Positions 38,497-51,700 of a stretch of DNA of 64,000 nt are shown piece by piece. Numbering within the stretch: position 1 is the stretch's first letter; each line of letters starts with the position of its first letter. Source of the DNA: Colius striatus (taxonomy: Eukaryota; Chordata; Aves; Coliiformes; Coliidae); assembly GCF_028858725.1 (NCBI RefSeq), contig NC_084772.1, forward strand, positions 13,647,048-13,711,047. Reading direction: 5' to 3'. The notes below the pieces were generated by a model. That model saw nothing but the letters and a program-made list of their open reading frames with translations, searched no databases and was not told where the DNA came from. A program made the translations under genes and the position numbers.

Positions 38497-40244
38497 ATCT
38501 TGTTTCCTTGTTTGGAAAGGACAGGAAAAAACAGACGGTAGAAAATGCACCTATATTGTATTAAAATTCTTAGTAGCACTCTAAGCAGGAGCTGTAAAAT
38601 GGATCTGCCTCACCATTGAACTGAAAGAAAGGAATCATGAATCCCTTTGATTTGTTTATTGAAAACACAGTCCACAGGGATTTTAACAAGCAATCCTGCA
38701 GGCTAACTCAGACACGCTAACCTTGATATGTGATTTGAGTTTGAAGAACAAGTCTAATGCAGAGGTGAGAAGCTGACAAAATTTCCAGAAACATTTTTTT
38801 GATAAAACCCTTGATTTCAGTAAAACTTTTTCACACAAAGAATGTATCTGCTTTAATTAAAATAGAAACTCAAACTAGCACAATTTCTTGTGCTCCCACT
38901 TAGACGAAAATGACGGAAATCACTACCTTTCATGCATTAACATGCTGATACTTTCTTGGAGCAGCCCAGCTTTCACCTCTGACTGGTAATATAAAGGAGA
39001 AGCTCACATTGTGGTGTAGAAGAGTTTCTCTCTGCCTCTGTTATTCTGGGTCTGAGACGAGAGAGATAACATCCATCTTAATTTTTGGTAAAGTTTGCAG
39101 GGCAAACACTCTTTCTGTCTGTGGCATTAACTTGAAAAATAAACAGAAGCAGAGTCTGCTGTCACTGATGGAGAGGCAGTGCTGTGGAGCTGATAGGGCA
39201 GGAGGGACTGGGGAGATTCCCCTGAGCTCTGCCTTCTGTTTCTCTGGACACTGTCCTTGGGTCTTCATTGTGTGCTGTGATTCTTCATCCTGTAAAGGAT
39301 GCAGTGTATGTGTCAGGAGTAGGAAGATGGAGAGAAGCAGGGATACAGCTTCCTCTCTTTTCTTCCTGTACTAGTTACTTAACTGATATACCCATCCTGA
39401 TACTGGCTTTCATATGACATTCTCCCTGTTCATGAGTCAAATTTTGCCAGGCAAAATGCTTGTCTGCAAATTCCTGACTTCAGTGGTGGGGTGAGCAAAG
39501 GTAGTGGATTTTGGTCCCTGCTCTGAGCAACACTGGCTGTTTGACTTGTTTTGAAGTTGAATGACTGCTAGGAAGCTCTAAACCAGAAGATTTTTTATAA
39601 ACTTTTAAAAAGATTGAAATAATGTTGATTTTTCTTTCAAAAAAGACTGAAACTCATTTTTTTCTGCCTCTTACTGTTCAGTGAGAATCTTAGGGGATAT
39701 AAAATGTCAGATTACCTCTTGAACTGCAAGCTATATACCAAATAACCTTTCCAGACATTGGAGAGACATCATCCCAAAAGCTGCAGCACACAAATAGTTC
39801 TGTGATGCTGGGATTTGTGTGACTAATCAAATGTAGAAGGCATTTTGTCTTGAGAGTAAGATTTTACAGTATTGGGTGAAAAGTGCATGTTGCAACAAAG
39901 AGTAGGTCACAGACTTGGGGTTGCTTTCACAGTGATGTTGAGGTGTCATTCACCTCAGTGTCTTTCCCAATGCTTATGCACCATATCCACTTGTAAACTT
40001 GCCAGAGAAGGAACGTGTCTCACTGATGACTTGTTCCTTGCCAGCTGAATCTGAGTAATTCAAGTTCCTGGAAGGGAAGCTGCACTGGGTGTTTACAGGA
40101 CGTGACATGACCCATATCTTAAAATGCTTTCCTTGATGCCCCTTGAAGTCTCTAGATTTTCCTTTTATCTTGTTAGATGAAACTGCTGGCACTCCAGTGA
40201 TTTCATCTGCATGCATGAAGTCATGCCATTGATGTTATCATCCT
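38497..40244. other. Noncoding spacer between two CR1 copies
   Basis: No gene recognised. An open frame of 121 codons at 39009-39374 on the plus strand is Cys- and Ser-rich with no family resemblance, and I treat it as chance. Confidence 0.5.
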
Positions 40245-40772
40245 GAAGACCTCCAAGGAAGGAGACTCCACAACCTCCATGGGCAGCCTGTTCCACTGCT
40301 CCATCACCCTCACAGTGAAATAGTTTTTTCTTATGTTTAAGTGGAACTTTTTGTGTTCCAGCTTCATCCCATTACCCCTTGTCCTGTTGCTAGATATCAT
40401 AGAAGAAAGGGATCTCTCAACCTCCTGACACCCACCATTTAGATATTTGTAAATGTTAATAAGATCTCCCCTCAGTCTCCTCTTCTCCAGACTAAACAGC
40501 CCCAGTTCCCGCAGCCTTTCCTTGTATGAAAGATGTTCCATTCCCCTGATCATCTTGGTGGCCCTGTGCGGGAGTCTCTCCACAAGTTCCCTGTCCCTCT
40601 TGAGCTGAGGAGCCCAGAACTGGACATAATACTCCAGATGAGGCCTCACCAGGGCAGAGTAGAGGGAAAGAAGTAGCTCCCTTGACCTGCTGAACACACT
40701 CTTCTTGATGCATCCCAGGATGCCATTGGCCTTCTTGGCCACGAGGGCACATTGCTGGCTCATGTTTAGTTT
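40245..40772 (-). mobile_element. CR1 LINE fragment with an intact stretch of ORF2 C-terminus
   Basis: On the minus strand about 175 codons read without a stop or frameshift. The order is [67 protein letters not shown] and [17 protein letters not shown]. This is the region of CR1 ORF2 after the reverse-transcriptase palm. The open frame extends beyond the element on both sides (40221-40961), but those ends are unrelated to CR1. The usual 3' UTR and attctatg tail are absent, so the 3' end is lost. It shares a long near-identical block with the copy at 38.1 kb, in the same orientation. Confidence 0.95.
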
Positions 40773-40800
40773 ACTATCATCTAGTCCAACCCCCCTGCCA
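40773..40800 (-). mobile_element. Short CR1 3'-end-like remnant next to the ORF2 fragment
   Basis: The plus strand reads atcatctagtccaaccccc, which matches the block near the CR1 3' end in reverse complement, directly abutting the ORF2 fragment. This order is not that of a single intact element, so two copies or an internal rearrangement seem to be joined here. The piece is short, so the call is modest. Confidence 0.5.
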
Positions 40801-42734
40801 AATAGCACATGGGAAAAGGGAAAGGGGGTACATGTGCTTTCTATGAAAGCTGTTGGTAGATCTGTCAGCTGGGCTGAGTGTGTCTGAGCATTTGCCAAAA
40901 GGAGGGTGGAGAGAGCTGCTCTGAAAGAATTCTTGCTGAGGGGCTGGAGTCTGGGAGCCAATGCACTAATGCCTTGTAAATTGGTTCAGTGACTTTTACT
41001 CATTTATATGCACTCCCTTTATTATAGCCCCAGACCTAGGCTGCCTTATTTCTGGTTTTGCTGCCAAACATTGTGCAAATGCAGATGGTTTAAGTGTATC
41101 ACTGACAGTCCCCCATGTATTGTTCTTGTTCTGCAGTCTGCATTGTGCCTCTTTTAGCTTGTGAGTGTGTGTGTAAGAACTCCTAATGGCTTGGAAATCA
41201 GTCAGTATGGATTTTTTCCCCAAGCCTATTGAAACTGAGCCATCAGTGTGGCAGCAACAGCAGCTAGTATTTACCTTTATTTAAACACTGGAGGCCATTC
41301 TCTGCTGTGATGTTGTCTCCTCTGCAGTGAAGCTGCTCTGATTTGTGCTAGTTTGAATTTAGCCATTGCAGTAGAATGTGGAATATGACAATTTCAGTCT
41401 TTTCCTAGAACTAGTAAAAGAGCATTTAATTCTCAACAGAAGAAATATAATTGCATAAATAACTTCCTAGTTTCTAAAAACATAGGGACACTGCAAATCT
41501 GGTGGAAATCCAAAGACTAAGGTTTTCATGTTTGTAATTTTGGCACAAAGAAGGACCCTGCAAATAGTAAGGGAGACTAGTTACAGAGGTTGAAATGTTG
41601 GTCTATAAAATGCCAGATTTCAGTGACTGTGATCTTAGCAATGCAGTAGAAAAATCATTTTTAATCTTCTGGTTACCTGTGAATTGCTCAATTTGGTAGT
41701 GCTGAGGCATGAGACTGGTCTCCCCAGCTACATGCTAACACTTCTGAGCTGTAAATATCTCATTGCAACTCTGCTAACTGAGAGAATAATGCAGGATGAA
41801 AAATGCGTAATGAATAATGAAAAGACTCAAGCTTCAGGAATTAATGATTCATGCTGAAATATGTCTGCCCTGGACAATTTTCTTTTGCTGATATTTCATC
41901 TTGAACATACAAATGGTTATGCCGAGCCCATCCCTGTGCACTCTAACAGAGATTAAAAAGAGTGAGGGTTGGTTACAAACATCCAAACAGAATCTCCAAG
42001 GACAGAATGTGGATGTTTAAAAGCACAATGGAAAATTTAGGACAGTTAAATCCTTGCTTTGACTTTTCAGGATTTACATTAATTTGGGAAATTCTGAGAG
42101 AAAAATAATTGATCTTGCTAGTTTGCAAAGGTTGTGTGTGAACACTTCTATTAGGATCTGTCCTGAGCGCTGCTAGATTAATTTACTGTGTAAAGATATA
42201 TTCACAATAAATAAGAGGAAAGATAAATGTTCATGAATTACTGCAAGTAGATTTGCAACTATTTTGACTTGTTGCCAGTTTAATGCAGCAGAAAATCATT
42301 AACTTTATGATTTAACTTTAAAAATTTGTTTTGAGCTGAAAGCATAGTTTTAAAACACTTGATTTTCAAAACCAACACTTTTATGTATTATTTATATAGA
42401 AAGTGCAACATTTTAAATGTGTTTCAAGTATCTATGAAATAAAGCAGATGTTAATTATTATTATTTGTAGTACAGAATAACTTATAATCTCCTTTGAAGG
42501 CTGCCTGAAGTGAAACCAGAGCAATAGAATCCAGGCCCTTCTTGGATGGATGGGGCAGTTCATCCAGAGCAAGTCTAACTCAGACCTTGACCCTGCCCTT
42601 CAGTCAGTCCAGAGTTCTGTGTCTGTTTCTGTCTGTGAAGTACAGAAATCTCAGTGAATGTGAGGATCTGGCCTGTTTAACTGTTGGACTGAAATAGCTA
42701 GATGTTAGTGCAGTTATTTCTTAACGCTATATAG
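40801..42734. other. Noncoding stretch, nothing recognised
   Basis: AT-rich unique sequence without coding similarity. The part from about 42080 to 42500 is dense in homeodomain-like attaa and ttaat cores and lacks any repeat signature, so it could be a conserved noncoding element. Confidence 0.45.
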
Positions 42735-42775
42735 AGTAACTATTTCAGTTGGAAGGGGCCTACAATAATCTTCTG
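42735..42775 (-). mobile_element. Probable short CR1 3'-end remnant
   Basis: The sequence actatttcagttggaagggg followed by cctacaataatct resembles the reverse complement of a CR1 3' UTR block, similar to the copy in CDH5 intron 11. It is only about 40 bases and lacks the terminal repeats. Confidence 0.45.
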
Positions 42776-45700
42776 TGTTTTGCCTCTGCAAGGCTGGGTT
42801 AAGATCTCATTATAAAAACTTTCTTATGACACTTGCAGTTGTTTCCTGCCCACGTTCCAATGACAAAGGAACTAGCTTTCTTGAAGCATTTTGTTGTTTC
42901 CTCTCCTGACCTTGGCCAGCATCTGCAGGTGTACAGCAGCACAATGAGAAATGCCTTCTACGTGCTTCCTTTAAATCTTCAGAAAGACTGTATTGGGGGA
43001 GGCTTGGATGAAATATGAACCATTTCTAATCATCCCTGTGGAGTGTTATCACAGCTAGGGCTGCACGTTGGAAACAAGTGCAGAAGAGTTCTGAAGTGTA
43101 AGCATTAAATATGCTTGTTGTACAAAAGGCACCTAACCCAATAGCAGTGAAATGCAGTGACTCAGCAAACTGGAATGTGCTGTTGGTGTTGGGTGCTGCT
43201 CTTCAGTAGCTTCCATCTGGGAGGAGAAAATGTGTGTAGAGTGGCTCTGGAGAAGAGAGCATTTCAGTTCAAATAGGAGGGAGATCTGACTGCTCAGGAT
43301 TTCACTGTAGGTAAAAAATGTTTTCTCCAGCCCAACATGGGACAGCTTGTCTACCACTGAAATAGAGAAGCACATCTATATGTCACAGGGTGTTTGTTTC
43401 ACATAAGCACTCTCAGTGTCATGGAAAAGATTTTCTGTCCTGTCTTACCTAGAGGAAGAAAACACCCCACAACTCACTGGTATCATTACAAAAAGTAGAT
43501 TTGTTTTAGGAGAGGTCATATTAAGGCTAAGACAAGTACCTGAGCACAAATTGACAGTGGTGCTGCATCTACAGGCAGGTTGAGATGTTTAATACTCTAC
43601 ATAAAAGCCTGTTCCAAAGTAATTTTTTTCTCTAATGATGAATTAGTTTACACTATTGGAACAGAATTGATCTCTGACAGTTATGCAAGTCTAAATACAA
43701 AGAGCTTCTGTTGAGGCTGTGAACAATGCTTAAATGCTTTTTACAATAACTTGAATAACAGTTGAAAGTTGATTTACTTCTTTAGCAATGATTGACCAGT
43801 TCAGGTGTCTTGGGTTATGTTTGAAAGAACCTGTGCTTATTTTGACTTGACAGTCTGGAGGTAGAGAGGAAAATAAGGAGCTACTGTAGTCATGGAGTTG
43901 CACTATTCAGTAAGGGCTCAATGCATCACAAATCAGAAAAATGAGAATTTCCAGGTTTTGATTTGGATTTACTGAGCAAGAAACCAACCAGTGTATGAGA
44001 AAATGAGACTTCTGTGTCACATGTCTTTGTTAAGAAGTGTAAACAAATATAATTTGCAGCGTAAATCTCTACTGTTTGTGTAACCAAAAGAATTTAGCAA
44101 TGGAATACTTTTCACTTTATTCTGCTTATTGCTGGAGGGCCAGAGACTTTCTTGGTTCTGTAGGAGAAGTTATGCGTATTAAGCAGAGTGGCATATTTGT
44201 ATGCACCTTTATTGATAAGGTGTAGCCAAGAGCCTGGGGTGCTGGAAAGATTTCTTGGCTTGTAGTGGTGTGGTGTGCTAGTTTGAAGGGAATTGCTGAG
44301 TCTGAACAAGTGGTGATGGTTGTGTGGTTGCAGATATTCCTGTCACAAAGTTCAGGAAAGTTGTTTTTTCTTTTGCTGTTTAGGGGTTGCCTTCTCACCC
44401 TTACCTTTTCCAGGGAGCATTCTGCATTTCCACGTTTTCCCCTGCCAGTTCATGTGTGCTCAATATCCTTCTCCTGCTCCTTTCTGCAGCTTCTCCCCAT
44501 TTTCTCTTGCACTTTTTTTTTCCTGTCGCACCTCCAGATTGCTCTGTACTGCAAATGAAACCTGCACCTCAAACCTCTGAGAAACAGCAGGAAGCAGTGC
44601 CCTTGCCTCCAATATCAGAGAATCCAGGTTGTCTGAACATGGCTCTCCTGCTTTTCTGATTTTTCCCAACAAAAATAGTTACGACCTATCTAATGCCAAA
44701 AACATTTTCTGGGATGACTGGATACGCATGTCATGGGCCACCTTACTACAATATGATGTAGGAGCTTGTATCGATTTCAGGGGAAAAAGATCTTTTTAGC
44801 TTCACTGATATTTTGTACAAAAATGTATGCAGTACCACAAACTATTGATTAGACCTGATGGGACCATTTGCTGATGAAGTTTATGATGATGTCCAAAATG
44901 AAACAGGGCCCTATTGTGCTGATCATTGTGCAGATGGCATATTGGTTTGAAATCCTCCGTTCAGACTTGGCTTGCAAAGTGCTCTTTTCTCCACTCTTGC
45001 AAGGGGTTGAAGGCACAAGGGTGACATTTTTATTGACTGTAGCTTTATTAAGTTTTAAAAGTGGGCTTACTTTAAATTCTATGACTGAATATAGATGAAG
45101 TCCCTTGAAACAAATTTGTTTGTGAATGAGTTAAATGTTATTTCCTATTGATTTCCTAGTTTTTGCAGATCATATTTCTGTAAGAACGATTTAGATTTTT
45201 TCTTTCTGGGTTCTGATCTATGACTCACAATTTTATGATGATACAACTAACTGTGTACTCCATGTTGAGAAGAACTGTCCCATTTTCCTTAATACTACTG
45301 CTAGTAAGGTGATCTGAATTTTGAATTTACTACTGCAGATTGATAAAAGTGCTAAGAAACACAATGGTGATTTTAAAGGCTTTTATTACCATATAAAATC
45401 AAATGCCATGTTCATTTTCTGGAAAGCAGAAGCTGACTTGTAATTTTAATTGGCTTAGTAACGTTTCTCTGCATTTTGTCATATGTATTATATAATTCTA
45501 TAGTGTTATCTACTTTCATTTATATAAATTATGCAAATACTCACAAAGCATTTTGTCAGCGATAAGACTCTGAACTGATGATGCTGCAAGGTGTACTCTT
45601 ACAGTCTCCTCAGGGGAGGCCTGCTTGCTATCAAGGGTTTCTTCATCATTCTCTGGTTTAACCTTTGTTGTAGAGACTTGTAGATCTCTGAAGCTCATGA

Positions 45701-48700
45701 GAACAAAATGTGGAAAATGAAGTCAGGCAGGTATTCTTCTCCTGGTAACCTCTCTGCCACTACCTCTGTCCATCCATCACAGGGTGAAACTGGGTTGATA
45801 GTGCCAGGAAATGCTATGGACTTCAGATACCCCAGGCCAGTGTTTCCCGTGCAGTTTTCATTGCATGTGCTTACTTGCTAGATGATGTATAAAATATCCC
45901 CTTGCTTGGTTGGAAGATATTTTAGAGAGAAAACAAACAACTAATTTCTCAGCTTTTTGAAGGCATTCAGTTAAAAGCCGTGTATCGTGATGCAAGGGGA
46001 AGGTGCATCCTGGATGCTGGTAAATGCTGTCGAATACATTTTGAATGGAGTAATATGTGGGCATGGGGACTATTTTTTCTTCCTGAATACAGTAGTTCTG
46101 GTTTGCTTTGACCCATCTGTGCTTCTATCAAAAGGATTTCCGTTGTATAACAAAGCTTGGGACAGGAAGCACATTGTGTTTGGACTTTTGCTGAAATAAG
46201 GTATAGACTGTTGTCAAATGTTAAACCTATACATTTAAAGTAGGCTTTTCTCTATTGGAATTGGTTTTTTTCCACACTTTTGAAACTATCTATTGAGGAA
46301 ACAAAGGAAAATTTAAGGAAAAGGAGAACGTTTTTTCTCTGTTTGTAAAGTATATTTTAATGCTATATGAAGTATATTTTAATGCTAAGAATTTCTAGAA
46401 ATGGAGACCTTGAGGGAGGGAAAAAGAACAGTCCCATTTTAAAAATAAAACATATTCCCTTTGCTGCATATATCAGCTTCCTACAATAGATAAGGGTTGT
46501 GTCTTCATCTTGCCTGCATCTGAAATCCTCTCCTGAAGAACTGCTGTAACTCAAGATATGATAATGACTTTGCATGCTGATCTGACTTCAGCAGGCAGAC
46601 ACCTTCTGCCCTCGTAGTGTCTCTTCTTTGGCTGTGACATCTGTCTGTCTTTTTCTTCTATATTTAAGGACAGCTTTCAGAAAAAAATACTGTCAGCATT
46701 GGCCCATTAAAATCAATGATAGCACTGGTAAATTAAATAACAGATCACACAGATTAGTGATATGTGAAATTCAACAGCAGTAGAAAGATTTCATCTTTAG
46801 GGTTTAATTTTTTTTTTCAATGCCAATAGTGCAATGATGCTTTTCACTCTGAATTCAAAATGCATTCTGGCAATTTGCATATGTAAGTAACTTGAGTTTT
46901 GAAACAGTCTGTTTGCTTATGTATACACAGTGCAACTGTAACTACTCCTATAGATGAAAACTACATTCCTTGAGTTTTGTGATCCATATGAAAGTCATAG
47001 CTGTACTTACAGTAGCCAAATTGTCCATGACTGAGGACTTTTTAGTAATTATATGTACTGTGCAAAGGCAAACCCTATTATTAATTCCCTCTAATTTTTT
47101 AAAGGCATTTTCTCAGTAATCTTATGAGAAGTTTTGTTATTTGATGAGTATTAATTATGTCCTAATTCCTTTTGGTTGTTACATGAAAAGTAAATGGTGA
47201 GATGTTATAATATGTATGATTTCATGTGCAGTGAAAGCTGATCTGTGTTTTCTAAAAGATCTTCTTTGGCAGTGATAATGGGAGAAGTGAGAGGATGAAT
47301 GTAGATATCATGAAGGAGAAAATATAGGAGAAAAGTCATTGTCTATTAAAAGTTGTGTGGCAAATAATTGTAATCAATTCTGTCTCTGAAGTTGGGAACA
47401 TTCTAATCCAGGCTATATATTTAGATGTTTTCTTTCTGGGCACCTTCCCTGAATAGGCCTCAAAGATAAGAAAAAGGTTGAATTTCTTGGGTTGATATTC
47501 CAGCTTAATGTTATTAATCCTTAGTGCATCATACTAATTAGAACATCAGTTGAGGCTTACACAGTTTTTGAGAGAGATGCAGTGAGCTGCTTGATACAGG
47601 GACTCATATCTGGTGGGAGAGGGTTTAGTGCACTTCTTTGGACTCCCCCTCAATACTAGCCCAGGTCTGTTTTCACCACAGTTTTATCTTTCATTCATGC
47701 TATTTTTTACTGTCCAGTTCTCATTCCAGTGATAAAAAAATGCACCCCACCTAGTCTGATGAATGACTTGACTTTTAAGAACAAGAGGAAAAACATACTG
47801 CATCCATCACTGGGCAGAATCTCCGGGAAGCCAGGAGTTCAGGAATGATGCAAGTATGTGAAATGAAAGCCAGAGCAATCTTAAACACACTTTTTTTAAC
47901 CTTGAGAGGATAACATTTAAGGTTACATAGTGTATGGTTATCTGTGGCCAAAGGCTACTGAATTTTTGAGCAGTCCACAGTGGCCATGAAACTTTGTATT
48001 GGGGCATATCAGTACTACAGACAGAAACAAGGACTTCAGCTTCTGTTGAGGAAGCTTTTCACAAAGTGCACCAAGTACAAATTGAGGCATACTGCCTAAA
48101 GCAGCTAATTGTAAACCAGAGTGTTTTCATATGTAATCTTCAGAGGTTCTAATCCTAAAGATCAAATAACTCAGGATGTTTGCAACAGACCACAGTGCTT
48201 TTCACTTGTGGCTGAGGAACAATGTTCAGTGCCCAAGGGAAAAACGGTTTCAAATATGCAGTCCATGTAGCATCTGCTAAACCTGTATTTGAAGCCTTTT
48301 CAATGAATTAAGGGATGAACCCTCATGGTGGAATTTGAGCTATTGTCTTTCTGTAAAAAGAAAGCTATTTTGAGCAATTGCAGTTTTCCATGATGAGTGA
48401 AGAGAGCTTGGAGCTGACATTCCTGAAACATTCAGCAGTTCAATCATAGTCCAAGCAGTAGACTGTGGCAGATAAATGTGCACTTTTGTCCAACGTTAAT
48501 CTCAGTTAATATGAATGCACCGTTTCAGTATGAAATGCTGTGTAGACAGGATGATATTTAAAATAATTAAAACAATCTCTTGATAGGTGGAGAAGATCTG
48601 AAATGCATTACTGAAAATCTATAAAAAGCAACATTTTCTCCCCATTCTAGTAGAGATGTTTTTGTGAAACAGTAAAATGCTTACAGACCTGAAGTAGTTA

Positions 48701-51700
48701 AGCCAATGTCGTTCTCTCTTCTGACATTTTTGAAGCCTTGATAAGAATCTCTTCCTCATATTTTTGCTTAGCAGCCTGTCATTCCTTTTTGGAAGATGTG
48801 TCACACTGCTGCTGTAACAGTGAAAACATGGTTCAGTGTCAGGCAGACACACTTGTACTCTGGTTTTACTCTGAAACTACTCTCCTAATCATATTACAGA
48901 AGAAAGCAATGAATTACGAAGTTTAGAGTTTGTAAATTATCCTTCATTAAAAAAGAAACAAAAAAAATGAGTGCATCCCTTGTAGGTCTGTTGTTGCTGA
49001 AGTACTTCGAAAAAAACTCCTTTGAAAGGGTAAATCAAAGTCAAGATAATAATTTCTTTGCTTCAAATATCATGCAGCTCCAACCATAGTTCAAAGCCTG
49101 GTATAAAGGCTGACAACTGAAGGAAAATACTTTGTGTTCTGTCCACAAACAAAACTTGTCTTTTAGTATACACAGCACAAGTAAACTTAAGAATTATTCA
49201 GCCTTTCTGAAAATACAAGAAATTAACCTAGGATTTATTTTGACCTGTGTTTTTAAGTATTTTGTTCTGAATTTTTAGCTTTTTTGAATTTTCAGTTCTT
49301 TGCTTTTTTTATATTCAGTGAGTTAAAGGATATCCTAAATGAGACTGACATAAAATACAGTGCAGATCAGTCTAAGACCTTCAATTAAGAGCTACTAAAT
49401 GACATTAAAATGAAGTTGACCAGGCACTGAATGCAGCAAGCAAACTTAAACCTGCTTTTCGATTTCCAACAATGAAAGATTTACAAAGAAATAAATGTTA
49501 ATAAATGGATTTGAAAATAAATCTTAATATTTATTTTAAAATTCAGATGCATAAACTTAGACTCTGACCTGTACAACGTAAAATAAGTTACATATGAAAA
49601 ATCAGGTTCAGATAGCTTAATTCCTTAGCACTTTAGTGTGGAGGCACAGCATGGGAAATTTGTTATCTGTTTTTGCAATCAGCAGCTGCTGGGGGCTATG
49701 TGGAAACTGAAATCAGTCCTCAGCTGTTTCCTTTTCTGATATTCAGTTTCTCAGCAGCTTAAACTGATCCAGATTAGGGCTACTCTGGTTCCTTGTCCCG
49801 CTCTACCCCTCCATGATGGGTGCTGATTTGGTTTAGGGAAGTGGTCTGAATGAGAAGAGTTCACTTCTGCTTGTACAGGTGAGTCTAAGAAGGAATTCCT
49901 GTCCAGTGTTGAGAAAGATGTCTGTCTTTAGGCACTGTAAGAGTAACACAGCCACTAGATGATTTGGATGTTGCATAGAAGTCACATCAAGAGCTATCCC
50001 CCTAAAACCTGGAAAATGGAGTAGTGTTTTGCACTTCCTAGATGCACATTCTAGTAACTAGAATGACTTTGACTGGCCTCATAACTGGTCCCATTTAGTT
50101 GGCGCTATTCAGGAATTTAAAGAGACTAATTTTGCATTTGAGAAAAGGTATGAATTGATCCCATAGTGCTGTTTGATGGTGTTGCTCATAAAGCTCTAAT
50201 GGTCTGGATTGGTAACTGCTAAATCACTGTAGCTCTGTCATCTTTACTGATAGATTTACTATTAATGTGACAGTTAAGTGACACATTAAATATTATAGCC
50301 ATTATTTCATCTTCTTTATAAAATACAGTCTATCTTATTAAGTGTAATTTGGCTTCAGCTGTACTTGTGTAACACATTATGACAATATAGATGAAACTAC
50401 AGCAGGTGAAACTGAACTCTTAGTGAGGTCAAGATGTATAAAGTTTAGCTAGCTGTCGGTTTTTATGAATCAGTTCTGAAATGCTTGTGCCTACAGAATG
50501 GCAGCCCTTCAGCAGAGAACAGAATTTACAGCTATTAAAAAACTGTAACCAGAATATGGCAATGCTGTCCTTAATATTGGAACCTTAAGAATCTGAAAAT
50601 TAATATGTGGTAGGTTTGCAAAGATATGAACAAATTGTGTTAAGAAACCAAACATATGTAATAGAAGTCTTATCCTTAGAAATAATAAAAAAACCCAGCA
50701 ATGATAAAGGAAGGTTTGTGTCTTATATTCAAGAGTGGCATGCAGCTTTTGTGGAGAGCATGGGATAGTTGTTATCACAAATGCTGCTTCATTTATAAGG
50801 AGAAGATAGCAAATATGACTCAAGTGCATCAAATCTGATGTAGCTAGGTGTTACAACAATCTGACGTTGGTTCCTGTCCCTCTATTAATGATAGCATCAT
50901 AGTAACTCTTAAGTGTGTGTAAGTGCACCGAGAGCTTATGCCGCACAATGCAATTAGGAGGTAGATAAATAGCAGTCTTGAAATTTCCATTTGGATTGGG
51001 AACAGCTCAATATTGATCAAAAAATGGCTTGGGAATGACTAGACTGAAAGGTTAGCAAATCGACTAGTTTAAAGCTTCTGAAATAGGCTGAATTTGTGTG
51101 TTTGGTTGTGCTTAAAATAAATAAACCCCCACCTTGGCTTCTAAAAGGAAAAGTAAATGAAATAATCTCAGAAAGAGATTACATTGATAAAAATGGTTTT
51201 CTACAATGAATGCCAGGAATAAAACTTTAAAAAAAACTTTACTCATAGTTACTTATTTCTTTAGGAAACCAAGTATCCTTTTTGTGAAATGGCACTTTGC
51301 TTGAATCAGTTATTCCATGTTGAGGTCAGGCTGCTTTTACATTATCATCACCTCTAAAACAGAATGTGATATACAGATAGTCATAAATTGCCTCTTGCAA
51401 CGTGAGAAATAAAAATGTAATTGATTCCCATTGGATTATAAATGGCAGTGGTAGGAAGACCTTCATAATTTTTTGGCTTTACCACATGTGAATTATAGGC
51501 ATGATCTCTCACTAGCAGGATGCATATAAATATCTATAATCACTGTGCATTCATTTATGTATTCTCCATTACGCTTGTAATGTGTCGAAGGGTAAAAAAT
51601 ACAGCCATGTAGATGACAGCAGAGTTCAGCAGAAAAATATTTCTGACATTTGTGTCACTGTGATTTGTGCCAGAGGAGAATCCTCTCAATAGCATCTCAC

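Noticed and set aside
39009..39374. 121-codon Cys-rich plus-strand open frame
   Set aside because: The cysteines are irregularly spaced with no known motif, and there is no splice or promoter context.
40221..40961. 247-codon frame considered as a host gene
   Set aside because: Its central part is CR1 ORF2 in the correct order and orientation, so it belongs to the retrotransposon.
50509..50832. 107-codon hydrophobic frame on the minus strand, looking like a membrane protein
   Set aside because: Hydrophobic content follows from T-rich codons in AT-rich DNA; there is no family match.
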